A DNA stretch of 64,000 bases from Emydura subglobosa (taxonomy: Eukaryota; Chordata; Testudines; Chelidae). Position numbers and translations under genes: made by a program. Shown in pieces: positions 34,781-45,875 of this stretch. Below the pieces are notes generated by a model. The model ran no database searches. It had not been told where the DNA came from and saw only the letters and a program-made list of their open reading frames with translations. Numbering within the stretch: the stretch's first letter is position 1; each line of letters begins with the position of its first letter. Location of the stretch: contig ML679966.1 of assembly GCA_007922225.1 (NCBI GenBank), forward strand, positions 38,655,943-38,719,942. The letters run 5' to 3'.

Positions 34781-34851
34781 GGTGAAATCTTGGCCGCATA
34801 GGTGTCAAAGAGAGTTTTGTCATTGATTTCAGAGGAGCCAGGATTTCAGAC
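34781..34851. repeat. Palindromic GTGAAATCTTGGCC repeat
   Basis: The arms GGTGAAATCTTGGCC and AGCCAGGATTTCAGAC are inverted copies around a TTTTGTCATTGATTTCAG centre. This is a second type of small hairpin repeat, distinct in its arm sequence from the GGCCAGAT type. Confidence 0.6.
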
Positions 34852-35039
34852 TAGAAGCAAAAAAGAGATTAGCTGTAGAGGAAGGGTGTCTGTTTTTTTA
34901 TGAATAGCTTATTTGCCACAAATAATCATATTTCAGTTAAACAAAACTATTCACCAAGTTCAACCTGAACTCACAAATAGTCTTGGCCAAATAAAAAGGA
35001 GAGAAACAAATTCCAAAAAAGTAAAATAGTCCATTTCCA

Positions 35040-35142
35040 AATAATTGATTAGATATTAGATTAGATTTTAGATTAATTAGATTTAGATTAATTGATTTTA
35101 ATTTAGATTAATTAATTTTAGATTAATTAGATTAGATTTTCC
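35040..35142 (+). repeat. TAGATTAAT-rich low-complexity repeat
   Basis: About 100 bp built from variants of TTAGATTAATTAGATT with irregular unit length (7-17 bp). It appears to be an expanded AT-rich minisatellite with slippage. No element is attached. Confidence 0.85.
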
Positions 35143-35199
35143 CCACAAAGCTTCCTTTGTCTCAAGCCAAACTAGAGAGAAAGACTATGCTAAAGTTTA

Positions 35200-35515
35200 T
35201 GTTCTGTTATTTGAATTGTCAATAAAACTAAACCCCAGAAATGAGTGCATATACTTGTTAACAACAGGGTGGGAACTCCAACTGTTGGCCCTTACAAAGT
35301 AAGTTAAACATTTGCAAGATTTAAATTTGACTTTGGATCAATGCAGTGTTGTTGTAGCCAAGGATATTAGATAGACAAGGTGGGTGAGATAATATATTTG
35401 ATTGGACCAACTTCTGTTTCTGAGAAAGACAAGCTTTGTGTAAGCATGAAATGTGTCTCTCACCAACAGAAGTTGGTCAAAGACATTGCTTCACCCACCA
35501 TTTCTCTTTGGATCA
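35200..35515 (+). mobile_element. Duplicated segment B with fold-back SINE
   Basis: 35200-35345 matches segment A (33283-33420). A SINE starts at about 35341 (ATGCAGTGTTGTTGTAGCC) and runs to about 35436 (GACAAGCTTTGTGTAAGC). Then the SINE body reappears inverted at 35459-35500 (CTCACCAACAGAAGTTGGTC and GCTTCACCCACC), the reverse complement of the part at 35388-35420. The 10-bp sequence CTTTGGATCA lies on both sides of this unit (35331-35340 and 35506-35515). Segment A has the same left flank, so the flank was there before A and B separated. Confidence 0.65.
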
Positions 35516-37289
35516 GGTATTTTTATCCCATTATCATGATACTCATGCACTCTCTTGAGATAAGAAAGTTTGTTACCTCCTTCTTGGGACATTAAGAATC
35601 AGATGGTGATTTTAGCTAAATAAAATATTGACTGAGCCCTCATTTTTAGAATTTACACTCCAGAGATACTTCCAAATCACCTATTACTAAGCAAAGAGCC
35701 TATTGAATACTTGGCTACTGCCAAACGTGGCTACTGGATTTATAAACATGCAGCCTGATAAGTGAAATACTGTTATTTGTTTCATTATCATTTTATGCCA
35801 AGAAGAAGGTTGTACCTCTTTGATTTCAGGGTTATCATAGTTTGCTTTCCAAATGGAAATAATTTACTTGTGTTTTGTATAAACTCATATGATCTTAATG
35901 CATATTGCACATGGTGAAGCTCTAAATACCAATGATTTTAATGAGCTAAAACAATTCCTAAATACCTGGTAATCCAGCTGGTTACTCCAATTAAAATAGA
36001 CTCTGTTGTCTGACTGAAAGTTATTGCAGTGTAACTACAGCTTGATTTATGTTGTTTAGCTTTCAAAGGAAGTGAGGCATTTTAATACTGCACTGAGTTC
36101 TAGTGTTGCCTCACTCATATGTTGAAAGCTAAAAATTAAGACTAGTTCTTCCATCAAGAAATGTAAATCTACTACCACATGTGGTATTTGGAAAGATGTT
36201 TTCTGGCTCAAGCATCTTATCATAAAACAGTTTTCAATTCTGTATAGTGATACTTTAATTTGTCTATTCTTTACTGATTAGGATTAAGTAAAGGGCATCA
36301 CTCCAAGGTATTTCTTTAATATCATTTGAAGAAACATGCTTTTGACCTCTGAGTTAAACTGCAAATCTCTTTGCATGCACAATATTTTGCAGTTCTGAGT
36401 TACTCCTTATATCAAAACCTCAGCTGGTTTATTTTACCATTGAGCAAACACAGCTACTTATTCAGCAAAAAAATCACCAGGAAAAAAATTACTGTTTTTT
36501 CAAGGAAATTACAGATTTATAGAAGATGTTGTACTAACATAGTCCTGCATTATCACTCTGGAGACTAGTAGTCAGCTCAGCACGAAATAGCTTCATTTTT
36601 TATTTATATGCCCAACAAAGTTAGTATACCAAGTTCAAAATGTCACTCATGAACTAAACAATGTAGGATTGTTTTCAGTTCATTTAACCTCTCACAGCCA
36701 TAACGTGAATCCTAACTAGACATATTTTACCTAATTTAAGTCTAAACATTGGGCATGCACCTTATCAAGACAGCTTCAGTTGTTTAATTATTTCAGAACA
36801 TGGCCCTAATACTCTAAAAAGCTCCACACTTCTAGACATTGATGCCAACACAGAGGCCCCAGAATTTCAGTGAAGCTTTGCATGGGTGCAGGGGTTTGCT
36901 TACAAGGAGTTCATTACAAAAGCAAGGCCTAAACCCTTATTTTCTAGCAGAGATAACACATGGGGAGGCATGCAGGGTCACATGCCCCTCCTCTCCCCCC
37001 CGATTTTCTGCTTGACTTGGACTGAGCATGCTCATTAACACTGCTGAAGTCAGCTGCCCTCAGTCTGCCCACCCCATTATCAGCAGGCCCAGGTTGTCCC
37101 TGTTTTCTCAGACACAAGTACCACTGCCACAAAGCTGGATTTGGGGAAAGTATAGGCAAGAAAAGAGCTTCTTAAAAGGTAAGGAGAGAAGAAAGATGTC
37201 CAGGGGAGGGAAGAGGGTAGGGAATCCCCATATGCAGGTCAGAATCAAATTGACAAATCCATGACAAATCCATCACCGTATTATGTTCT
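35516..37289. other. No gene seen
   Basis: AT-rich unique sequence. Frames at 36371-36568 (plus) and 37028-37264/36944-37159 (overlapping, opposite strands) have no conserved features. No repeat was recognised. Confidence 0.5.
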
Positions 37290-38112
37290 AATTGCTAACA
37301 AATTGATTAGCTGATTATTTGCTCCATTATCTTTCCGGGTTAAGATGATGGTCTAATTCCCCAGATTGTCTTTTCCCTTTTCCAGTCCACTGGGATTATT
37401 CCCATCCTCCATGAATTCTCAAAATTAATCGCTAATGTCTCAGAGATCTCTTCAGACAGTTTCTTAAGTATTCTACAATGTATTTAGTCAGACCCTGCTG
37501 ATTTGAAGACATCAAGCTTATCTAAATAATTCTTAATTTGTTCTTTCCCTATTTCAGCTTCCCATCCTACCCCATTTGCACTGATGTTTACTATGTCAGT
37601 CATCCGATCACTGATAACCTTTTTGGTGAAAACAAACAAAAAAGGAATTTAAAACTTTGACCATGTCTGTGTTTTCTGTTGTTGTCTTTCCTTCCTCATT
37701 GAGCAATAGGCCCACTCTGTCCTTGTTCTTCCCCTTGATTTTAATGTATTTGTAAAATGTTTTCTTCTTACCCTATATACCCGTACCTAATTCAATCTTG
37801 TTTTGTGTATTGGCCTTTCTGATTTTGGCCCTGCACGCTTGTGTTGTTTCTTTTATATTTATCATTCATAATTTGACCTAGTTTTCACTTTTTTGTATGA
37901 TTCTCTCTAGAGTTTCAGGTAGTTGACGATCTCCTGGCTAAGCCAAAATGTTCTCTTACCACAATTCCTATCTTTTCTATTCATTGGGATAGCTTGCTCT
38001 GGGGCCCTTATTAATGTCTCTTTGAAAAAATGCAAACTCCTGAACTCTTTTTTCCCATAGATTTGCTTCCCACAGGTTCTAATCTACTAATTATTCCCTA
38101 ATCTACTCATTG

Positions 38113-38952
38113 TGTAGTAATTTCATTGATTACTTAAGAATTCCAAATTAACAGTCTGTGGTTTGGTAGGTTTTTGTCCCAAGATCAGGCACAGAATTAT
38201 TAAAATTAAAGTTTATTTGGGAAGCCCACTGTGCACAGTTGAAACACTCCTACGTAGGAAAAACCTTCTGCATTTGTAATAGTTTAATTAACACAGTTAG
38301 CAAAGTTGCAAACACTCCAACCCAGTAATGTAGATAGAAATAATAGAAAATGTGCATCAGAGCATCCATTTATTCACACTATCCCTTGCAAAAGAACCTG
38401 AAGCATTAGTCATCCTCTTGATTATCATCACCACCACCAGTGGTGGTCATCATTCTGGCATATTCCAAGAGTTACATCTCCCAAGACACACTGGTCGGGA
38501 TACAACTTTTATAATGGCATACACTGATGCTACCATGCCTAATTCATATTCAGTAAGGGTTTCATCCCCTTTTCCTTGTCTATATTTCTTTACCCTGCTA
38601 ATGTTTGTGTTCACTTCTCCCAGAGGTTACTAGGCTTTTTACCTTAGTATATATGTCAGATTGTTACCAGGGCACTCCTGTGGTCCGATATCTGCTGAAG
38701 TTCCTAACACAAAATATCCAAAATTGATATAAACTAGCATCTTGTGGTTACTTCTCTGAAATTGAGTCATTACTGCATTCTATCTTGTGCTAGCTTATGA
38801 TCTATGGTTACTCCTGGTTAGCTGCTTATAATAAGACTTTTGAGTCTTATGCCTTGTTTATACAAGCTATTGTCCTAGAGGTCTTGTAGACTCATTAAAT
38901 TACTGCCTTAATTTATACTCGTGTATTACGTTGCAAATACTTAAAAGCTACA
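38113..38952. mobile_element. LTR-like dispersed repeat, copy B (840 bp), inside CR1 copy 4
   Basis: It starts TGTAGTAA and ends AAGCTACA (TGTAG/CTACA inverted ends) and aligns throughout with 1670-2520. Matching blocks include TTGTCCCAAGATCAGGCA, TGCATTTGTAATAGTTTA, ATACAACTTTTATAATGG, and AAAATATCCAAAA near 38708. The surrounding CR1 text is continuous across it: the endonuclease end at 38969 and the linker at 38112 are neighbours in CR1. Thus the boundaries are set from both sides. Target duplication is not clear, perhaps through age. Confidence 0.7.
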
Positions 38953-38968
38953 TGGTTCTCTGAGTTTG

Positions 38969-39522
38969 CTAACATCTACCTTCTTGAAGTCCATTGTCAT
39001 GGTTGCTTTGTCCTCCCCCCCACACCACACACCCCCTTAGGATCATAGACTCGATCATGAAATGATCACTTTCACACATGCTGCCTTCCACCTTCAAATT
39101 CTCAAGCAGATGGTCCCTATTTATCAGAATCAAATGTAGAACAGACTCTCCCCTAATTGTTTTCTCCACCTTCTATAATAAAAATTAGTCTCCAATGCAT
39201 TCCAAGAACTTGTTAGATAATCTTTATTATTTTCCTAACAAACGTCTGGTTTGAAGTCCCCCATCGCCACCAAGTCATGTGCTTTAGATGATATTGTTAG
39301 CTGTTAAAAAAAAGTCTCATCCACCTCTTCTTCCTGGTGAGGTACTCTATAGTAGATCCCTACCATGACATCATCTTTGTTTTTTACTTCTTTTACCCTT
39401 ACCCAGAGACTTTCAATACGTGTACTTCCCACTTTTATCTCAACCTGAGTGCAAGTGTATACATGTTGGATATGCAAGGCAACACCTCCCTGACTTTCCC
39501 CCTGCCACTCTTTACTAAACAC
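38969..39522 (-). pseudogene. CR1 endonuclease remains (copy 4)
   Basis: One frame (39522-39304) carries GGVALHIQ, LWVRVKEVKNKDDVMVGIYY and the VDETFF end, matching the middle of the CR1 endonuclease. A second frame (39169-38969) has [20 protein letters not shown] and CESDHFMIE with the SDH motif that holds the catalytic histidine. The pieces are separated by frameshifts. Confidence 0.85.
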
Positions 39523-39958
39523 ATTGTACCCTTCTATACCAATATTCCAGTCATGTGATTCTGATTGTTGTAATTGTGATTATTCACTAATATTTCTAGT
39601 TCTTCCTGTTTATTCCCCATACTTCTTGTATTAGTATACAGACATCAGAAATGTACATTGGCTTTCCCCTCTATATTCCCTCTTGTCTTGCCTTTATCCT
39701 TGCTTTGATCGCCCATGTTCCTCTCAGATTCCAACCCTTCACCCAGGTCTCCATTTTCTGGACTCCCATGTGGATGTTTGTCTCCTGCCCCTGTTGAATG
39801 TAGTTTAAAGCCCACCTCAGTAGGTTAGCGAGCCTATATCTGAAGATATCCTTCCCATTCCTTGATAGGTAGACCCCATCTCTGCTCAGTAGTCCTTCTC
39901 AGAACAGCAGCCCATGGTCGAGAAAGCTGAAGCCCTCCTGGCAGCACCATCCTCACAG

Positions 39959-40180
39959 TCATCCATTCAACCCCAACATGTCTGTCTCTGCCTTGGGCCC
40001 TACACTTGAGTGTAGGGATCTATGAGAACACCAGCGGCCCCCTCCCCAACTTCTCTCCCTCACTGTCAGAGCCCTGTAGTCACTTCTGATCTGCTCAGGG
40101 TCATACCTTGCATTATCATTAGTGCCCACATGGATGAGCAACAAAGGGTATTGGTCAGAGGGCCAGATGATGCTCAGCAA
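39959..40180 (-). pseudogene. CR1 ORF1 esterase remnant (copy 4)
   Basis: The stretch PLLLIHVGTNDNARYDPEQI contains the GTND block of the SGNH-type esterase of CR1 ORF1. It is followed by the DYRALTVRE segment and then decays. It corresponds to 14200-14420 in copy 2. Confidence 0.78.
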
Positions 40181-40354
40181 TCCTTCCAGAATGTCTTAGA
40201 TACTGGCCCCTGGCAGCACACCGCCTGGGTCTCCCTCCCTCTTAGAAGGGAGTTGCAGGCCATCATCATCACCATCCTCTCAGTCTTAGGGATACATGGC
40301 TTCTAGTGTCTCTTTTGGGAAAATTCCTCATTTCCAAGGTAGCACACTGTTTTA

Positions 40355-40834
40355 TTATCTCTGTGGATGGTGGGGTAGAGCATTACCTGCTGCCAATAGT
40401 ACCCAATGACCAGCTTTCTCTCTGTGAAAGAGCTGTCTTCTCCTCCCTCTTATGGTGCTATTGCAGTCCTCTCCAGATGGCTTGGAGATCTCCATGTGCA
40501 TATTTTCAATGAATTCCTCATGTGCATAGGTGTTCCTCAGCCTAGCCACCTCCTTCTGTAGCTTTCCCACAACGGATGGTGTCCCCAGCCTGGCTTTCCA
40601 TGATGGGGAAATGTAGGTCACAATCTGCAAATCCAGCCCAGGACCTGGGTAGAGGCATCCATAATCAGGTTCTCTGTGGGCACAGGTACAGGTGGAAGAG
40701 CCAAGAGCAGTGCTGGTACTGGTGAGACAGCCTTTCCAAAGTATGATGATTTTAGTATTTAGTCTTACAAATTCAGTCTCAAACTCCCCTCTTTGCTGTC
40801 TCCTGTTTGCTAGTTCTCCTTGGCTGCTTAGCAT
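40355..40834 (-). pseudogene. CR1 ORF1 N-terminal remnant (copy 4)
   Basis: A 159-codon open frame. The segment LQKEVARLRNTYAHEEFIEN is a charged, heptad-like stretch consistent with the ORF1 coiled coil that precedes the esterase, and its position 5' of the esterase fits. The rest is not recognisable. The open length is probably fortuitous because the neighbouring ORF1 sequence is frame-broken. Confidence 0.5.
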
Positions 40835-41145
40835 GTGTCTTTTAGGTCCTTCTCTCCAAGGTCAGATCTTCCCCCTCATTAATCCACAGGGGAAGGGTGA
40901 TGAAGGATGTCCAAGGATAAAAAGATATCTAACTCCAAGAAAGGTTCATGGCTATAAATCCCAAGTGGGAGAGGCCCTCCCTCTAGCCTGGACTTAGGCA
41001 CCTAAATCCCTTTGAGGGGAAGGGCTGAAGCTACTTTCCTCTTCTCTGCATTGCCTATTGGCTAGCTTAGATGGTTTCCACTCAGTGTACTGGTTTGTGT
41101 GAATTCCTTTTCAGATGCTTAACTGTCTCCACACATTATATAGGG

Positions 41146-41538
41146 CAGTCATTCTCAACAAGGAGTATGCAGAGATCTATCAGGGGATACATCAACATCT
41201 AGATATTTGCTTAGTTTTACAACAGGCTACATAAAAAGCACTAGCGAAGTCAGTACAAACTAAAATTTCATACACACAATTACTTGTTTATACAGCTCTA
41301 TACACTTATTATTTACTAAATGTAAGTACAATATTTATATTCCAAATGATTTATTTTATAATTATATCATAAAAATGAGAAAGTAAACAATTTTAAGTAA
41401 TAATGTGCTGTGACACTTTTGTATTTGTATGTCTGATTTTGTAAGCAAGTAATTTAAGCGAGGTGAAACTTAGGGTATACAAGACAAATCAGACTCCTGA
41501 AAGGGGTGCAGTAGTCTGGAAAGGTTGAGAAGTGCTTG
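41146..41538. mobile_element. hAT-type non-autonomous DNA element
   Basis: The left end CAGTCATTCTCAACAAGGAG and right end GGAAAGGTTGAGAAGTGCTTG are imperfect inverted repeats of the hAT form CAGTGGTTCTCAACC. The 393-bp AT-rich interior (TTTTACAACAGGCTACATAA, GTAAGCAAGTAATTTAAGCG) is that of a MITE very common in turtle DNA, recognised from memory. Just outside, ATAGG is shared (41140-41144 and 41540-41544), possibly the rest of an 8-bp target duplication. Confidence 0.75.
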
Positions 41539-44500
41539 CATAGGAAACCTTGATGCCTCAAATCAGGGCTCTGAATTCCACTTGGTGGCAAGGACCCTAA
41601 AAGTTAGGAGAACTCTCTCTCTGGATCTTACTTTCTAGTCAGTTGAATACAAACTTTTTCCATCCTATGTTTCATTCCAGTGCAATCTGTATGTGGTCCC
41701 AAGTGATCAGCCACAAGCAGAACTCAGTATGCATATTGCTGTGTTGTCTGTTTAGTTCCGGACTATTCAAAGTCCATACATTTATGCATGTGAAAACAGT
41801 TGCAGTCATTGTTAATGAAATTGGAAGCAGATAGAAAAGAAAGGATTTGCTAAATGCAGCTTAGGAACAGAATCAACCCTGAACAAGTTGACAACATTTA
41901 AAAGTTTGATGGAAACTTGTCACTTCACTGCAGGAGTCTGACAGGGAAGGGCACAAGGAGCCATGGTTACTGCAGACACACCATTATCACAAGCAGCTCC
42001 TGCCACAGTTACTGAAGTGAATGTTACTGTAAGACTGACACTGAAAGCTGGTTGGGAATTTAAATCTTTTCTCATGAAAAAATTTGCCAAAAAAGATATT
42101 TTGTTGTTCTTGTAGTTTTTTGTTTTCTTCAAAAACAACCCAAAAGCCTAATTATAAAAATTTATAATTTATTTAAGAAATATTTTCAACAAAAACAGAA
42201 ATTTGTACGAATAAAATCTCCATTTTTGTTGAAAAACTATTTTCCATTGGGAAAAAATGTTTAGATGGACAATTTTCAACCATTTGGACTGATATCTGTC
42301 TTGCCCTATCCTTTCTGGTCCCCTGCTATACAAGTCCCAACCCTACCTGAACTCTTCAGTTCAGGGACTGTTTGCTGGCATTAGCCATGCTAAATAAGAA
42401 GGAAGAGTCAAGGCCATGAAAGTAAATTTAGCTGGTCACAGAGAGGATTACAGTCTATGCCCTCCTAAAGACTAGCATGATTTACATATTACCCCTATAT
42501 ATCAAGGTGGTTCAGGAGGAATTAAGCCTCCTAGAGCTCTCATGTAACATTGATGCTCTACCCAGCTCCTAACACAGGCCTTTGCCTTAAATCACAAAAT
42601 CTGGCCCTAATTTTTGTCATGTCAGAAAAACCCAGTTTTTGGAGCAAAGAATGATAAACAAGGCAGAAACTACATGTTTTAATACATAAGCACCAGAGGT
42701 CAGAGATAGTGTTACACATACAGCCTTAGCTTTGTTATTTCCTGACACAAGTGCTTAGTTATGCACCCTTAAGGTTTTGTTTTGTTTTGTTTTTTTAACA
42801 TTTTTGAATGAAGTATATGTCTTTATGATTACATCTCTAGTTACATTTTCAGCTCTCTGAATTACAAAGTTCTCAGTGTAACCTTGAAACCTCTTTGGTG
42901 CATGTTTGTCTGTATTTGCTTCCCAAACAACTTGGTACCCCTTGAGAGTTTATTCAAGAATTTTAAATTCTTATTCTTCTGGTGTTATTCAACATTTGCC
43001 AAACCTTGTTTCTGCTTTATTTGTCACTCCTTTTATACAACCCACTGCCATCTTCATTGTTAGACTCAATCACTGACAATCTAAATTTTCAAACAAAAGT
43101 CCTAGTAAAAAAAAAAAAAAAAGTTTAGTTTGAATGTTTCAGCAGAGTCGATCTAAAGTCCCCCACACTCAAATTAAAACTCACTTTCATTAGAAAAATT
43201 ATACATCCTTGAAATACCCCAAACACTAAAGTCTGGAAGTGATCAGATAAGTGACCCAGCCAATTTCCACTGCCATGCATTCATTCTTCACTATTCCAAT
43301 AGCTGACTTATACACCACGCCTCCAATCTGAAATTTGCTCCCTTGTTTTGTTATGTCACAGAAATATCATTTTATATTGTATGTGTTTATTAATTATGTA
43401 GTAAATCTATTGAAATGAATATAGTTTGTGGAGACATTTAACATATCAAAGATCTGTAAGTTTTCTTGTAGGATTGGTCTACTTTTGGAAAATGAGTAAT
43501 GTTCTAAATCCATATTAACTTGCACATTTCATTTAAAATGTTTTTTAAACACTGGTTAGGATATAGAGGAAAGACAATGGTGCTTAAAGCATAGTAGCAC
43601 AAGCAGGGTTTTCAGTATATCATCACTCATATATAATAATCGCATGAGTTATCCCTGACCAGCAAATATCACTGTTTTTGTCTACTGGAGGTTCTAAATA
43701 GTGCTTAAAAACACATTAATAAAAACATGTGAGCTAGCATGGTTTACAACAGCATTCTTATCCAGTACAGACAAACCCATAATGAAATGTATTGATGGAG
43801 AAGAATAACATGGGGCTAGACTGTAAATTTACAATCAACCTAAGTGGCATTAGTAGTATTGTCTCAGGAACCAAATTATTACTCTGAAGATCACAATCTT
43901 TATTGTGGTCCCATTTGCACCAGCCCTTTTGGTGGTACTGATTTCTTCTTCCTCTGTTCCAGCCCTATTGCACTGACCAGTGCATTGGCAGCATGAAGGT
44001 GGAGCCATAATTCCACCCACTTGCAAGAGAAGATAATGGTAGCCCTGTGTTGGCTGCTCTTCCTCCAGTATAGTGTTTGTTGATTTGAGTAGCCTGCACA
44101 TGCGACAGTAAAGGGGCTCTCTGCACCCTCTTACTTCCCTGCATGGTACACAGCAGAGCTCACAACTGAGCCCTTTTTTAATAGAAATTGATTAACTGAT
44201 CTGTTTAATGTTGGTTTTGGGGGTGATAGAGGTATATGAAAATGTTGCAAGTTTGTATTTTATCAAGTCTATAACTATAGTGTTATATTATGCTAACGTA
44301 TGCTGTGTTGTGTGTAATGAGTAACCATACAGCACATGTTGGCATATAAATACACTGAAAATGTTCCCTTGAATAGGAACTGGAAATTTATAAACTCCTA
44401 GTAGTTAGTTATTTTGATCTTCCTTTGCATCTATTTTGCAATGTTAAGATTGCAAAAAAATGGTCTCTTCTTGTTAGCTCCTGTTCTCTTTCTGTTCCCT

Positions 44501-44867
44501 GGAAGACCCTATTAAGATGTCATTCATAAAACTGTACACTTAATGAAGTAGTTCTTGGTATGGCATTGTGTCACTGGGAAAGTGTTCATGAACTGAGAGT
44601 GTCATAACAATTATGGCTGCCCCCGCCATTTTAGCAGGCCAAGAATTCAGAATATCTTAAGGATACAAACTGAATGTGGGTGTGTTATTTCTAGGATTGC
44701 AATACATTGTACTTTGTAATAAACTCCATAGCTATTAAATGGCAACTATCTGCATCCAAATGGATGTTGATGAACTTTTTGAATGTTTTCAGTTTGCATG
44801 GTTTTATACCCATTACAACGTATGTCTCATCTGTAAAGTGTCTGTGTAAAAATGACACGTTCTTACC
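41539..44867. other. No gene seen
   Basis: AT-rich sequence with an A-tract at about 43109-43122 and TTTTG-rich sequence at about 42775-42796. Frames are short and motif-free (41920-42138 minus, 43850-44101 minus). No mobile element was recognised. Confidence 0.5.
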
Positions 44868-44968
44868 TTTCCCAGTCTTGAAGAAGAGTCTTATGTAAGC
44901 TCAGAGCTTGTCTTTCACCAGCAGAAATTGGTCCAATAAAAGATGTTACCTCACCCACCTTGACCTTC
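44868..44968 (-). mobile_element. tRNA-type SINE body, antisense
   Basis: The reverse complement reads CAAGGTGGGTGAGGTAACAT, CTTTTATTGGACCAATTTCT, GCTGGTGAAAGACAAGCTCT, GAGCTTACATAAGACTCTTC. This is the body of the SINE also seen in segments A and B. The tRNA-like head is lacking at the expected place, so this copy is 5'-truncated or interrupted. Confidence 0.75.
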
Positions 44969-45169
44969 TTACTCAACATTGCTGCTTTCTGTGTGTATTC
45001 AGATTTATATCTGATTGCTTGAATGACAAAAATAAATTATTACTCTATACCTGTTAGCACTACAGAGCCAACGCAGCTATAGGGCTGAGATAAATAACTA
45101 GACAATGTGCAATGGATTGTTTTCCATCTTATGTGTCTTCAACAGAAGTGCTATCTAAGTTTGAATAGT

Positions 45170-45240
45170 AGTGCCAAATTCTGCCCATAGTGAAACCCAA
45201 TGGAGAGCATGGAGTAACTGAAAACAGAATTTGGCCTTGC
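45170..45240. repeat. Palindromic CCAAATTCTG repeat
   Basis: AGTGCCAAATTCTGCCC at the left and ACAGAATTTGGCCTTGC at the right are inverted copies with CAGTTAC/GTAACTG-like text inside. It is a third type of short hairpin repeat. Confidence 0.65.
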
Positions 45241-45246
45241 AGAATG

Positions 45247-45875
45247 TTATTAGTGAATATATATAGGACTGAAAGGACACCTCATGACAGATCTTAGAGT
45301 GACCTTGCTGCAGCTGGACAAAAAAAATCATGTTTTTACTTGGAATTAAGCAAATTTAATCTAGAGTCACAGAGCACAATAAATATGAAACTCCACAACA
45401 CGGTTACAGTTGCAGAATTCAAGGCTCTACTACAAAGTTGGAAATTAATACAGCTCTACTGACATATCTCCACTGTATCCAAAACTCACAGTGAAGCAAG
45501 TGAAATTTTACTTTGAAAAATAAGGATTGTTTGGTATAGGTTAAGGACATGTTTTGAACCATGAACCAAGGTCATACAGTCAAACTGCTCACCATAAACA
45601 GGGGCACGAACATCTCCCTTAGCCAATGCTTTAGCAGGCTCATCAATCTCTAGCTGGTCTAGCCACCACCAGAGGGGGACAGTGTCACACTAATTAGGCA
45701 TGACTTACACTTGGATAAGGGAAGAAGTGGTGATTGAAGTGCTAGTGACTGGCCAGAGCATGGGTGGCAGCTCCTCCTGGGGCTCCAACTCCCAGGCTCC
45801 CCCAAACCCAGCTCCCCGCTTCTCAAAACGCAGGGCCACCATCTTCTCACTCTGCCTCCTTCATATCTTTCACTA
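45247..45875. other. No gene seen
   Basis: Unique sequence with a moderately GC-rich part at 45655-45860. A 63-codon minus-strand frame there is serine/proline-rich and without motif. Confidence 0.5.

Larger units (their letters stand above)
37290..40850 (-). mobile_element. CR1-type LINE of a second subfamily, 3' part missing, interrupted by an LTR-like repeat (copy 4)
   Basis: On the minus strand this reads, from the right, ORF1 N-terminus (about 40834-40355), ORF1 esterase (40180-39959), ORF2 endonuclease (about 39640-38969), then after an insertion (38113-38952) the linker and the start of the RT (38112-37290). The RT catalytic part, ORF2 C-terminus and 3' UTR are absent to the left of 37290. 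LINEs usually lose their 5' end, so here the 3' part was removed by a later deletion or rearrangement. All frames are broken. The sequence differs enough from copies 1-3 to belong to a different, older CR1 group. Confidence 0.8.

Noticed and set aside
35040..35142. Tandem AT-rich units considered as a CRISPR-like or satellite array
   Set aside because: Units are irregular without spacers, and the array is only 100 bp. It is simple low-complexity DNA.
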